Assembly (NCBI GenBank): GCA_024636345.1
Contig: JAGXHG010000004.1
Location: forward strand, 124,001-188,000
Origin: Desulfobulbaceae bacterium
Lineage (GTDB): Bacteria; Desulfobacterota; Desulfobulbia; Desulfobulbales; Desulfocapsaceae
Length of the DNA: 64,000 nucleotides
Direction: 5' to 3'
Both the position numbers and the translations under genes were made by a program. This document shows, piece by piece, positions 26,532 through 35,649 of this stretch (position 1 is its first letter; each line of letters opens with the position of its first letter). The notes under the pieces were generated by a model. The model saw only the letters and a list, made by a program, of their open reading frames with translations. It was not told where the DNA came from and made no database searches.

Positions 26532-27232
26532 AACAAACACCAGCACCCGTAAAAAAGGGGGTCGTTCTTCTCAGCGGCGGCCTTGACTCCACCACTGTTC
26601 TGGCCATTGCTCAATCTCAGGGCTACGCCTGCTATTGTCTCAGCTTCAGCTATGGACAGAAACAATCCATTGAACTGGAACGAGCCAGCCACATCGCCAG
26701 AAGCTTCTCTGTGGAACAACACCTGATCCTGCAGCTTGACTTAGGAAAAATCGGGGGATCGGCACTCACTACCTCCCTCACCGTACCCAAAGATCGAGAT
26801 CTGAATGTGGAAACAGATGAGATCCCAGTCACCTATGTACCGGCAAGGAACATGATCTTCCTGGCCCATGCAGTTGCCTGGGCTGAAGTTCTGGGAGCAA
26901 CGAATCTTTTTATCGGCGTCAATGCCGTTGATTATTCCGGCTATCCCGACTGCCGCCCGGAATTCCTGGAAGCCTTCACCAAAATGGCAAATTTGGGCAC
27001 CAAAGCCGGCGTGATGGACACCAATGGATTTACCATCCACGCACCACTGCTTTCTCTAAGCAAAAAGGAAATTATCGAGAAAGGTCTTACGCTAGGAGTA
27101 GATTACAGTCTGACCCACAGCTGCTATGATCCAAAAGAAGGGAAGGCCTGCGGCAGGTGCGACTCTTGTCTGCTGCGCCTCAGGGGATTTGCCGAGGCCG
27201 GAATCAAGGACCCAGCCCACTATGTCAGATAG
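26528..27232 (+). CDS. queC: 7-cyano-7-deazaguanine synthase
   Basis: 234 residues. N-terminal PP-loop ATPase motif [40 protein letters not shown]; and the C-terminal zinc site with [10 protein letters not shown]. It converts 7-carboxy-7-deazaguanine to preQ0 in queuosine synthesis. Translationally coupled to sfsA by an ATGA overlap. queD, queE and queF are not in the window. It converges on pyrC with 39 bp between. Confidence 0.96.
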   Translation: MKQTPAPVKKGVVLLSGGLDSTTVLAIAQSQGYACYCLSFSYGQKQSIELERASHIARSFSVEQHLILQLDLGKIGGSALTTSLTVPKDRDLNVETDEIPVTYVPARNMIFLAHAVAWAEVLGATNLFIGVNAVDYSGYPDCRPEFLEAFTKMANLGTKAGVMDTNGFTIHAPLLSLSKKEIIEKGLTLGVDYSLTHSCYDPKEGKACGRCDSCLLRLRGFAEAGIKDPAHYVR

Positions 27233-27271
27233 GATTCTACTACCATAAACAGAAGAAGAATGGCAAAGTCT

Positions 27272-28552
27272 TCAACCCTGCAAGTCATTATAGGTGATCC
27301 GGCCGCCAAGGAGAGTCAACACCGCTTTACCTTGAAGCTGCCAGCCCAGGAACGGTGAGTTCTTTGACAAAGAAGCTATCAGGTCTTCGGTAAAAAGAAA
27401 CTCCCTGTCAGGATCAATAACCGTTATATCCGCAACATCGCCGATGGCAAGAGAGCCGCCGGCAACGCCAAGAATACGAGCTGGAGCAGAAGACATCAGC
27501 TCGACCAGACGGGCTTCAGTAATCACCCCCTCACGAACCAGGGCCAAAGTCAAGGGAAGGGAAGTCTCAAGACCGATAATACCATTGGCCGCCCGATCAA
27601 ACTCCACTTGTTTTTCCAAAACAGAATGAGGCGCATGATCAGTGGCAATGGCGTCAAAAGTGCCATCCTGCAGACCACTGCGAATGGCCTGACGATCTTC
27701 TTCGGTACGCAGGGGCGGATTCATCTTGGCATTGGTATTATATCCCTCCACTGCCTCCTCGGTCAGGGTAAAATAGTGGGGAGTGGTCTCGGCCGTGACC
27801 AGAACACCCCGTTTTTTCGCCTGACGAATCAGACCCGTCGCTGCCGCAGTGCTCACATGAGCAATATGGACATGATGACCGGTTAACTCGGCCAGGGCCA
27901 GTTCCCGATAGACCATAATGGATTCGGCCGCGACCGGAATACCGCGCAGACCAAGGCGGGTCGAGACCTGGCCTTCATTCATGACCCCGTTACGGCTCAG
28001 CGAAATTTCCTCGGAGTGAGAGATGACAAGCAGGCCGTGACTGGCCGCGTATTCCATAGCCCGCCTCATGAGCTGACTATCAACCACGGGCTGTCCATCA
28101 TCGCTCAGCGCCACCACCCCGGCCGCCTTCAGCTCGCCATACTCAGCCAGCCCTGTGCCGCTGCTGCCCTTACTGATCGCCCCCACCGGATAGACCCGGG
28201 CCGAGACATGCGCTGCCTGTTCCAGGATAAAACGGGTGACAGCAGCCGTGTCATTGACCGGCTTGGTATTGGGCATGCAGGCCACCGCTGTAAAACCTCC
28301 TGCGGCTGCAGCAAGCGCTCCGGAAGTGATGGTCTCCTTATACTCCTCACCAGGCTCACGAAGATGAACATGCATATCGATAAGACCCGGCACCACCCAT
28401 TTCCCCAGCAGGTCGAACCGCCTGGCTCCCTCCGGCACAACAGACTCCGGCGCCACAATCACACCGTCCCGCAGCCACAGATCACCTCGCCCATCAACCT
28501 TGTTCACCGGATCAATGATCCGTCCATTCTGCAGAATTGTTATCTCATTCAT
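27272..28552 (-). CDS. pyrC: Dihydroorotase (class I type)
   Basis: 426 residues. Metal-binding HVHLREPG after LIDMH near residue 59, ACMPNTKPVND, ISHSEE, HIAHVST, and the catalytic DHAPH segment (AIATDHAPH). It cyclises carbamoyl aspartate to dihydroorotate in pyrimidine synthesis. It starts 14 bp after pyrB, as in many Gram-negative anaerobes with a pyrBC pair. Confidence 0.95.
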   Translation of the reverse strand: MNEITILQNGRIIDPVNKVDGRGDLWLRDGVIVAPESVVPEGARRFDLLGKWVVPGLIDMHVHLREPGEEYKETITSGALAAAAGGFTAVACMPNTKPVNDTAAVTRFILEQAAHVSARVYPVGAISKGSSGTGLAEYGELKAAGVVALSDDGQPVVDSQLMRRAMEYAASHGLLVISHSEEISLSRNGVMNEGQVSTRLGLRGIPVAAESIMVYRELALAELTGHHVHIAHVSTAAATGLIRQAKKRGVLVTAETTPHYFTLTEEAVEGYNTNAKMNPPLRTEEDRQAIRSGLQDGTFDAIATDHAPHSVLEKQVEFDRAANGIIGLETSLPLTLALVREGVITEARLVELMSSAPARILGVAGGSLAIGDVADITVIDPDREFLFTEDLIASLSKNSPFLGWQLQGKAVLTLLGGRITYNDLQG

Positions 28553-28566
28553 GGCAACCTGTTCCC

Positions 28567-29517
28567 TTAATTGGCATCCCCGCCCTTCTCTCCGCCCATA
28601 ACCAGATAGAGCAAGGCCATACGAACCGCCACGCCATTGGCAACCTGGTCAAGGATCACGGAACCGGTCCCATCCGCCACATCCGGATTCATCTCAACAC
28701 CCCGATTGATGGGTCCGGGGTGCATAATCAGCACATCTTTTTTGGCCAGCGCCAGCAACTTACGGTTAACCCCGTAAAACCTGGCATATTCACGCAGGGA
28801 AGGAATCAGGGGGTCGTGCTGCCGTTCCTGTTGAATCCGCAGAGCCATTACCACATCAGCCCCAGTCACTGCCTCGGTAACAGAGGAACAGACCTTCGCT
28901 CCCAGTGACTCAATACAGGGCGGTATAAAGGTCGCGGGCCCGGTAACCCTGACTTGGGCGCCCAGCCGGGTAAAGCCGATGATATCAGAATGGGCAACCC
29001 GGCTATGGGCAATATCCCCGATAATCGCGATGGTCAGCCCCTCAATCCTGCCCTTGTGTTCCATCACGGTCATCAGATCAAGAAGCCCCTGACTGGGATG
29101 TTCATGGGTCCCGTCTCCGGCATTAATGATTGCAGCATTAACATGCTGGCTCAACAACAGGGGGGAACCGGAACTGGGATGACGAAGAATGATAATATCG
29201 GGATTCATGGCCTCAAGATTACGGGCCGTGTCAATAAGGGTTTCTCCCTTCTGGGATGAACTGGTGGAAGCAGAGATATTAAAGGTATCAGCGCTCATCC
29301 GCTTGGCGGCGATCTCAAAGGAAAGGCGGGTGCGGGTGGAGGGCTCAAAGAAGAAATTAATGATTGTCTTGCCACGAAGCGTGGGCACCTTTTTGATGGG
29401 ACGCGCAGATATCTCCTTAAAAGAACGGGCAATGGAAAGGACATACAACATATCCTCAGCTGAGAATTGGCCCATCTCCAGAATATGCTTATGCTGAAAA
29501 CGATATTCTTTATTCAC
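28567..29517 (-). CDS. pyrB: Aspartate carbamoyltransferase catalytic subunit
   Basis: 316 residues from the GTG at 29517. Carbamoyl-phosphate site FFEPSTRTRLSFE, SSSQKGETLIDTARNL, HPSQGLLDLMTV and MHPGPINRGVE are all intact. It condenses carbamoyl phosphate with aspartate. The GTG at 29517 has AGGTGG 8 bases upstream; another GTG at 29529 is open but overlaps that ribosome-binding site. No ATG is available near the expected N-terminus. No regulatory pyrI is adjacent. Confidence 0.94.
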   Translation of the reverse strand: MNKEYRFQHKHILEMGQFSAEDMLYVLSIARSFKEISARPIKKVPTLRGKTIINFFFEPSTRTRLSFEIAAKRMSADTFNISASTSSSQKGETLIDTARNLEAMNPDIIILRHPSSGSPLLLSQHVNAAIINAGDGTHEHPSQGLLDLMTVMEHKGRIEGLTIAIIGDIAHSRVAHSDIIGFTRLGAQVRVTGPATFIPPCIESLGAKVCSSVTEAVTGADVVMALRIQQERQHDPLIPSLREYARFYGVNRKLLALAKKDVLIMHPGPINRGVEMNPDVADGTGSVILDQVANGVAVRMALLYLVMGGEKGGDAN

Positions 29518-29547
29518 GTCCGCGCCCACCTGTTAAACTGAGAAAAA

Positions 29548-30192
29548 TCAACGAACCATATCCCCAAGACGATCCCAGCGAATAGAAGTGTAACGATCAA
29601 TGGAAAAAAGTGATTTATCAACATCCCAAGACCAATAGATAATAAGGGCCTTGCCCAAGACATCCTGCAGATCAACAAATCCCCAGAAACGACTATCATA
29701 GCTATTATCGCGGTTGTCGCCCATGACAAAGATCTTGCCATCGGGAACTGTCACCGGTCCGAAATTATCTCTTGGACCGGCAGCAGCACTCATGATTTCA
29801 CGCGTGGTGAAATGGGCATGAGGATTTTCAACCTGCTGGCCATTCAGGAAAACCTGCTTATCTCTAACCTCAATGGTATCACCACCTATGGCCACGACCC
29901 GCTTGATATAATCAAGAGAACGATCACGCGGAAAACGAAAAACAACCACGTCGCCCTGGGCTGGGCCCTGCCGGGAAATCAGCGAGGTCCCAATCACCGG
30001 CAGCCTGACCCCGTAACTGAACTTGCTTACCAGTAAATGATCCCCGATCTGCAGTGTCGGCAGCATGGACCCGGAAGGAATTTTAAAGGCCTGAACGATA
30101 AAAGTCCGCACAAAAAGAGCAAGAAGCACTGCAACCACTATGGCTTCTACATACTCTCGAACAACTGATTTATTATTTTCCATGCTAATCAA
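29548..30192 (-). CDS. lepB: Signal peptidase I
   Basis: 214 residues. One N-terminal membrane anchor (about 15-33) is followed by the catalytic serine in KIPSGSMLPTLQIGD (S42), the catalytic lysine in DYIKRVVAIGGDTIE (K97), and the box E motif GDNRDNSYDSRFWGFV. It cleaves signal peptides on the periplasmic face of the inner membrane. The TTG at 30192 has AAGGAG at good spacing (9 nt), whereas the ATG three codons later is 18 nt away, so a TTG start is favoured. pyrB follows after 30 bp. Confidence 0.93.
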   Translation of the reverse strand: MISMENNKSVVREYVEAIVVAVLLALFVRTFIVQAFKIPSGSMLPTLQIGDHLLVSKFSYGVRLPVIGTSLISRQGPAQGDVVVFRFPRDRSLDYIKRVVAIGGDTIEVRDKQVFLNGQQVENPHAHFTTREIMSAAAGPRDNFGPVTVPDGKIFVMGDNRDNSYDSRFWGFVDLQDVLGKALIIYWSWDVDKSLFSIDRYTSIRWDRLGDMVR

Positions 30193-30592
30193 CCGTATTT
30201 TCTCCTTCTTTAAGTTATCAACAAACTAAGTCCATGCAACTGATTACTGCAAAAAAGCTTTCTTTTCAAGCCAGTTCCCACTTGAAAAAAAATATTGCAC
30301 GCCCCCACCCCCCCAATCCCTTTCGTTCCACCCCTTAACCATGCCAATACACTATGAAAAGGATATGAGCAAATACAAAACATCAACATGTTGTGCCATC
30401 TCAACCAAGCAAACATTCCAAAACCCTATTACCCACTTATTTTATTGGAAATATAATAAATTTTTCTTATTAGTTTTCTTGACAAAGTTTTTTTTTTATG
30501 TCCTTAATAGAAAATCAAGATCGTAACAATTATCAGAATGCATAAACTTAGTGCAAACAATAAGAATATACAGAAAGTACGACTAAACAATC
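30193..30592. other. Intergenic region between divergent lepB and pilM
   Basis: A 400-bp AT-rich gap with a short C-rich tract near 30302-30314. The only recognisable signals are a possible pilM promoter at 30479-30508 and the lepB ribosome-binding site. No RNA gene or open frame of substance is visible. Confidence 0.5.
30479..30508 (+). promoter_or_regulatory. Possible promoter of the pilM locus
   Basis: A perfect TTGACA (30479-30484) is followed after 18 bp, mostly a T run, by CTTAAT (30503-30508), a weak -10. It lies 85 bases upstream of pilM. No sigma-54 type GG-N10-GC element was noticed near the gene. Confidence 0.45.
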
Positions 30593-31651
30593 ATGAAGCT
30601 GCCTTTTCTCTCCACAGAAAAATTGGTTATCGGTATAGATATTGGATCACATGCCGTTAAGATGTGTGAATTGAAACTATCAGACAAGGCCTATACTGTT
30701 GTGAATCTCGGCAGCATAATTCTTCCTGAAGGGGCAGTTGAGGACGGCTCATTACAAGATCCTGAGGCCGTGAGCAAAGCTATTTCCGAGCTCCTGGCCA
30801 ACCTCAAAATAAAACACAAAAAAGTTGCCATTTCCATTTCCGGCTACTCGGTCATTGTTAAAAAAATTCATCTTGAGGTCATGGAAGAAAAGCAGCTTGA
30901 AGAGTATATTACTGCTGAGGCAGAACAATATATTCCCTTTGACATTGACGATGTCTATCTTGATTTTCAAGATCTTAAAACCAATACTGAAGGATCAACC
31001 CACACGGATGTCATGCTTGTTGCTGCCAAAAAGGAAGTGATCGACGATTTTCTGGACATGCTACAGGGGCTGGGTCTTCAGCCAGTTGTGGTCGATGTCG
31101 ATGGCTTTGCCCTGGAAAATATATACGAATCCAACTATCCTCAAAATGAGAATGTAGCATTGGTGGATATTGGCGCCTCCAAGATGAATATCAACATTAT
31201 TACCAAGGGCATGTCCGTGGTAGCAAAAGACATAGGGATAGGCAGCCGACAAATAACTGAGCAGATTGCCGACACCTTCGACATCACCATGGAAGAGGCG
31301 GAAACATTAAAGATTGGACGGAGTCCAGTCGAAGGAAAGCAGGAACAGATTACAAAAATTTTCATTTCCACATGCACCCAATGGGTTTTAGAAATCAAAA
31401 AAGCCATTGACCTGTATCACTCTAACCCTGCCAATAAACACTTGGACAAGGTGGTCTTAAGTGGCGGAGGTGCTAAAGTAGCAGGACTGACTGAATTTTT
31501 GGAAAGAGAAACCCATGTTCCGGTTGAAATTATCAATCCTTTTGCCAAGATGCTCGTCAATCCAAAACAGATAGATACGGAATACCTGAATACTGTTGGC
31601 CCGGAAATGGCTATAGCGACTGGTCTTGCCACCCGTACATCAGCTATTTAA
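30593..31651 (+). CDS. pilM: Type IV pilus inner-membrane platform protein PilM
   Basis: 352 residues, actin-like fold. ATP-binding segments are visible: GIDIGSHAVKMCEL near the N-terminus, ALVDIGASKMNINII in the middle and VVLSGGGAKVAGL near residue 285. The first residues, MKLPFLSTEKLV, resemble other PilM N-termini. PilM is a cytoplasmic ring protein that docks onto the short cytoplasmic N-terminus of PilN and links the assembly motor to the envelope complex. First gene of a pilMNOP-secretin locus. Confidence 0.93.
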   Translation: MKLPFLSTEKLVIGIDIGSHAVKMCELKLSDKAYTVVNLGSIILPEGAVEDGSLQDPEAVSKAISELLANLKIKHKKVAISISGYSVIVKKIHLEVMEEKQLEEYITAEAEQYIPFDIDDVYLDFQDLKTNTEGSTHTDVMLVAAKKEVIDDFLDMLQGLGLQPVVVDVDGFALENIYESNYPQNENVALVDIGASKMNINIITKGMSVVAKDIGIGSRQITEQIADTFDITMEEAETLKIGRSPVEGKQEQITKIFISTCTQWVLEIKKAIDLYHSNPANKHLDKVVLSGGGAKVAGLTEFLERETHVPVEIINPFAKMLVNPKQIDTEYLNTVGPEMAIATGLATRTSAI

Positions 31652-31701
31652 AAGCCGTGACAAAACAACTCGTACATTTTAATTTTTTTGTTACGACAGC
31701 C
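31651..31701 (+). repeat. Decayed copy of the dispersed hairpin repeat
   Basis: AAAGCCGTGACAAAA (31651-31665) and a complementary TTTTGTTACGACAGC, separated by about 20 nt, match the repeat arms with several substitutions. The left arm begins at the pilM stop codon. Confidence 0.4.
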
Positions 31702-31816
31702 ATAAATGGCATAGTGTCGATAGCTTTAGGGATGGATGAATCGTGACCGGTTCCTTATCATTATATTTACTATAAAAATGAATATTTCTTTTTTTCCATC
31801 GGCTTAGGTTATCAAT

Positions 31817-32398
31817 ATGCTTAAAATTAACCTGCTCCCTATCCGGCAGCTCAAAAAACATGCCAAGGCCCGTAACGAATTCTTCGGATTTGTCTCGATC
31901 TTCATACTATTCCTGTCTGTTCTAGGTATCGTGGCCATGGTCCAAAGCAGTAAAGCCACAGCCATTAAATCAGAGACCACCAGGCTGAATCAGGAAAAAC
32001 ATACATATGACAAAATCCTGGCTGAGATAAAAAAGTTGGAGACCGATAAAAAAGATCTCGAAAACAAGATCAGCATCATTAAGAAGTTAAAAAAAGAATC
32101 TTCACTCACTGTCCATGTTCTGGACGAGGTTGCCAGAAAGCTGGACAGCACCAGAATGTGGCTCACTTCTCTCGACCAGCAAGGCGGCTCGCTTACCCTT
32201 ACAGGCAAAGCCCTGGACAATAAGACTATTGCCGAATTCATGAACGCTCTGGACGCATCCTCTTTTATCAGCGATGTCAACCTTTCCGATTCTTCACTCA
32301 GTAAAGTAGCAGGACAGGACCTGAAGGCTTTTTCACTCCAGTGTGCTGTTGGTGCAACGACAGAAGCAGCTGATACTACCAATAAAACGAAACAATAA
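31817..32398 (+). CDS. pilN: Type IV pilus alignment protein PilN
   Basis: 193 residues. The cytoplasmic INLLP motif (KINLLPIRQLKK), which PilM binds, is at the N-terminus and is followed by one membrane helix (about 25-45), a coiled coil (about 50-95) and a small periplasmic ferredoxin-like domain containing MWLTSLDQQGGSLTLTG. PilN and PilO form the inner-membrane alignment complex. 165 bp separate it from pilM, the widest gap in the locus. Confidence 0.92.
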   Translation: MLKINLLPIRQLKKHAKARNEFFGFVSIFILFLSVLGIVAMVQSSKATAIKSETTRLNQEKHTYDKILAEIKKLETDKKDLENKISIIKKLKKESSLTVHVLDEVARKLDSTRMWLTSLDQQGGSLTLTGKALDNKTIAEFMNALDASSFISDVNLSDSSLSKVAGQDLKAFSLQCAVGATTEAADTTNKTKQ

Positions 32399-32416
32399 CC
32401 CACACGTCCTCATTGT

Positions 32417-33040
32417 ATGAAAAAGAATAACCAGGCATTTGCAACCTTTATAGACACGAAATACATCCCTCTGCAAAGGAAGCATAAAATCGCGGGAGCA
32501 GCGGCACTGTTGATTGTGCCTCTCATTCTTTTTGTCGTTGTTTTTTATCTCCCCAAAAGTAAGGAAATCGAGTCACTTACCCAACAAAAAAATACTGCAA
32601 CCCTGGAGTTGCAAAAGGCGAAAGACACAGCTGCAACCCTTAACAAACACAAGGCAGAAATGGCATCCGTTGAGGAACGCTTCAATGAGACATCAGTCTT
32701 ATTTCCAAAAGAAAAAGAGATCCCTCGCCTCTTGACCGACATATCAGCAGAAGGACAAAGCGCTGGTCTTGAATTTCTGACCTTCAAACCTCTGGCAGCT
32801 GTCCCCAAAGATTTTTATTCAGAGATTCCCATCGATATCCAGGTAAGAGGCCCCTATCATAACATGGGTAGTTTTCTTGACCACGTGAGTAAACTGAACC
32901 GAATAGTCAGTGTCTCAAATGTAAAAATAAGCGCTCCCAGTAAAAGTGAAGGAGAGATACTTCTGGATTCTACGTGTCGTCTGGTAACGTACCAGTTTAC
33001 CAATATAACGCTGGCGCAGCCTAACGCCGCAAAGAAATAA
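32417..33040 (+). CDS. pilO: Type IV pilus alignment protein PilO
   Basis: 207 residues. A cytoplasmic lead of about 25 residues, one membrane helix (AGAAALLIVPLILFVVVFYLP), a coiled coil rich in K/E/Q (about 50-90), and a periplasmic domain with FPKEKEIPRLLTDISAEGQSAGLEF, a standard PilO segment. It pairs with PilN and contacts PilP. 18 bp after pilN. Confidence 0.92.
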   Translation: MKKNNQAFATFIDTKYIPLQRKHKIAGAAALLIVPLILFVVVFYLPKSKEIESLTQQKNTATLELQKAKDTAATLNKHKAEMASVEERFNETSVLFPKEKEIPRLLTDISAEGQSAGLEFLTFKPLAAVPKDFYSEIPIDIQVRGPYHNMGSFLDHVSKLNRIVSVSNVKISAPSKSEGEILLDSTCRLVTYQFTNITLAQPNAAKK

Positions 33041-33058
33041 CACACAATACCCTCTCTG

Positions 33059-33601
33059 ATGAAAACGCAAATAAATATCAGACATTTCACATTCACTCTC
33101 AGCTTTTTGCTGGTCTTAAGTGGCCCTCTGTCTCTACAAGCTGTACCTGAAAGTAATGATAGCAGTGAGACGAATCGGACTGTCGGACAAGATCCTCTGG
33201 GGCTGACATTACCCTCCGATGATGCATCAACTATTTTTTCTTACCAGGTTGAAGGAAGACCAGATCCCTTTTCTCCATTCATCACTGAAAAGGCGGCAAG
33301 CTCCACAAATATGGATGAGATTGTCGAAAACGAGGAAAAGCTTTCCGGAATGCAGTTGTTTGAACCAAGCCAGCTAAACCTGGTTGCCATCGTTTTTGAA
33401 GATAGTGCTGAACTGGCCATGGTTGAAGATGCTGCCGGTCAGGGATATGCTCTTCGACCTGGCATGAAAATTGGTAGGAAAGGAATAATTACCACCATTG
33501 ACCCCAATCAGGTTATCATTGAAGAGACATCGGTAACTCGTTCCGGCAAGAAATTAACTAATAAGATCGTTATGCTTTTAAAGAAAAAGGGAGAAGAGTA
33601 A
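33059..33601 (+). CDS. pilP: Type IV pilus protein PilP
   Basis: 180 residues. An N-terminal signal sequence (FTLSFLLVLSGPLSLQA) lacks a lipobox cysteine, unlike most PilP lipoproteins. Then come a disordered linker, the GRPDPFSPF motif, and a C-terminal beta domain (LNLVAIVFEDSAELAMVED...YALRPGMKIG). PilP bridges PilNO to the secretin. 18 bp after pilO and 3 bp before the next gene. Confidence 0.9.
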   Translation: MKTQINIRHFTFTLSFLLVLSGPLSLQAVPESNDSSETNRTVGQDPLGLTLPSDDASTIFSYQVEGRPDPFSPFITEKAASSTNMDEIVENEEKLSGMQLFEPSQLNLVAIVFEDSAELAMVEDAAGQGYALRPGMKIGRKGIITTIDPNQVIIEETSVTRSGKKLTNKIVMLLKKKGEE

Positions 33602-33604
33602 ACA

Positions 33605-35554
33605 ATGTATCCAAAGCTCTCCACATTCCAACCGACTATTTTTCTCACCCTTTGCCTTTTACTTCTGATGAGCACGGGATCAGTCTTTGCTGAGAACACT
33701 TCACCTGCAGCAGATAAGTCCTATTTCATCCAGGACATCAAGTCAAACCTGCAGGACGATGCTTTAAGCATTGAGATTATAGGAAATAGCCTGCCAGATT
33801 ATAATACCTTTGAATTATTTAATCCCGCACGGCTTATTCTTGATATTGCTCACGCCAAGATGGATACCAAGATTGATCCCGACAAAATCTTACCTGACAA
33901 CAGCTACGCGAAACTTGTCACTAAGCCCCTGACTGATCAAGATCCCAGCATCACCCGATTTGAAATCACCATCAATGACAGTCACACCTACTCAGTGGAC
34001 AGAGACCAGAACAACCTGTTGATCCTCATCCACCCCAAAACTGATACCACACAGGCCGTGGCACCTGCCGCACCAAAAGAAGCAGCAGCATCGGGCGCAT
34101 CTGCTCAAAATAACAGCACCCCGAGCATGCTCCAGGATATGGTCATCAAGAAAGGTACTGAGCAATCTGAAGTCCTGATTCTTGCAGATACACCGATCAA
34201 AGACTTTCGTCATAATATCGTTGTCGGCAAAAAAGGTCTGCCAGACATGATGTTTATCGATATAACGGGAGTCGATGGATCGAAACTGGCGCGAGAGACG
34301 GAAGTAGGCACAGCCCTCAGTAAGATCAGAGTCGCACCCAAGGGGACAGGGATCCGCCTTCTCTTTGACTCCGGCCTGGCAACCCTCTTTGATTATACGG
34401 TTACACCAGATCCTCAAGGACTACTGGTAACCATTAAGGAAGCAAAACAAGGCTCACAACAAGGAATGTCCCAAGATATAAAAGCCCCAGCGGACTCTAC
34501 TCTTGAAAATCTTATTGACTCTTCAGCAACAGCCCTCAGTGAGGGAAAGACCAAAGGACAAGATGGCAATGACAAAGTAATGGGAGCCTTAGAAAACTCT
34601 TTTAACTTTGGCGGATACAAAGACACCAAACGTATCAGTGTGGATTTCTTCAAAATTGATCTGCACAATGTCTTTCGCCTGTTCCGTGAGATCAGCGGCG
34701 TTAATATCATTGTTGATGATTCAGTGCAAGGATCACTCACCCTGGCGCTCAATGATGTCCCCTGGGATTTTGCTCTCGATGTCATTCTCAACCTTAAAGA
34801 CCTGCGCAAGGAAGAGCGTTTTAACACTATTGTTATTTACCCGGCAAAGAAGGAATTTTTCTGGCCGGTGCGTGAACAAGACAATCTCTCCGTGGAAGCA
34901 GACCTTTCAATTGTCCAGCAGGAGCAGGACGCCCTGATTATTGAACAGTCGGCGGCTCAATCAGAAGAGAGTGTGCAGGCCAAGGAACTGCTGCGCAATG
35001 CACGGATTGAAGAAAAGGGCGATAACATAGAAAAGGCCGTAACCCTCTACGAGCAGGCCTTCCAACTTGACCCCAAAAATACCAATCTGGCAAACCGCTT
35101 GGCTGTCCTCTATCTGGCAAATCTGGGTATGAATGCCAAGGCCGTTTATTTTGCCAAGGAAAGTTTGAAGATAGATCCCCAAAATAGTCAAGCAGCGCTC
35201 TACGCGGCCATTGGCCTGGCAAACATGAACCAGATTGGCGAGGCCACAGACTATTTTTCTCAGAGTATCAGTGCCCCGACCCCAATGAAAGAGGCTTTAA
35301 TCAGCTACGCATCTTTCAGCGAACAGAATGGACAGCCAGAGAGTGCTCTGAAACTGATTGCCAAATACAATACGCTTTATGGTGAGTCCGTGGACACTAT
35401 GGTGGCCAAGGCCAGGATCTATGACAAAATGGGCCAGAAGGAGAAAGCCAACGAACAATATCGGACCCTGCTTGCCTCTGGTTATCAACTGGTTCCCGGC
35501 CTGAAACAATTTATACAAGAACGGTTGAACGGTAATGTCGCCCCAGCTATCTAG
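33605..35554 (+). CDS. PilQ N-terminal-module protein with TPRs (AMIN-AMIN-STN-TPR, no secretin domain)
   Basis: 649 residues. Signal peptide (1-30); first AMIN-like domain about 40-140; second about 175-285; secretin/TonB short N-terminal-like domain about 340-415 (KRISVDFFKIDLHNVFRLF...GVNIIVDD); then three or more TPR-like repeats from about 455 to the end. This is the front half of a PilQ secretin joined to a TPR tail, with no beta-barrel domain. The barrel is encoded separately by the next gene. It may work as a peptidoglycan-binding periplasmic partner of that secretin, in the place that MshN-like TPR proteins occupy in MSHA loci; this is inference. Confidence 0.75.
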   Translation: MYPKLSTFQPTIFLTLCLLLLMSTGSVFAENTSPAADKSYFIQDIKSNLQDDALSIEIIGNSLPDYNTFELFNPARLILDIAHAKMDTKIDPDKILPDNSYAKLVTKPLTDQDPSITRFEITINDSHTYSVDRDQNNLLILIHPKTDTTQAVAPAAPKEAAASGASAQNNSTPSMLQDMVIKKGTEQSEVLILADTPIKDFRHNIVVGKKGLPDMMFIDITGVDGSKLARETEVGTALSKIRVAPKGTGIRLLFDSGLATLFDYTVTPDPQGLLVTIKEAKQGSQQGMSQDIKAPADSTLENLIDSSATALSEGKTKGQDGNDKVMGALENSFNFGGYKDTKRISVDFFKIDLHNVFRLFREISGVNIIVDDSVQGSLTLALNDVPWDFALDVILNLKDLRKEERFNTIVIYPAKKEFFWPVREQDNLSVEADLSIVQQEQDALIIEQSAAQSEESVQAKELLRNARIEEKGDNIEKAVTLYEQAFQLDPKNTNLANRLAVLYLANLGMNAKAVYFAKESLKIDPQNSQAALYAAIGLANMNQIGEATDYFSQSISAPTPMKEALISYASFSEQNGQPESALKLIAKYNTLYGESVDTMVAKARIYDKMGQKEKANEQYRTLLASGYQLVPGLKQFIQERLNGNVAPAI

Positions 35555-35649
35555 ACCGTTATAATAAAATAAACAGTTCTTTTCATTACACGCAGGTTTG
35601 CACAGATATGACACGTTTCGCTCATTCTTTAATGGCCAAGAGGTTTTCC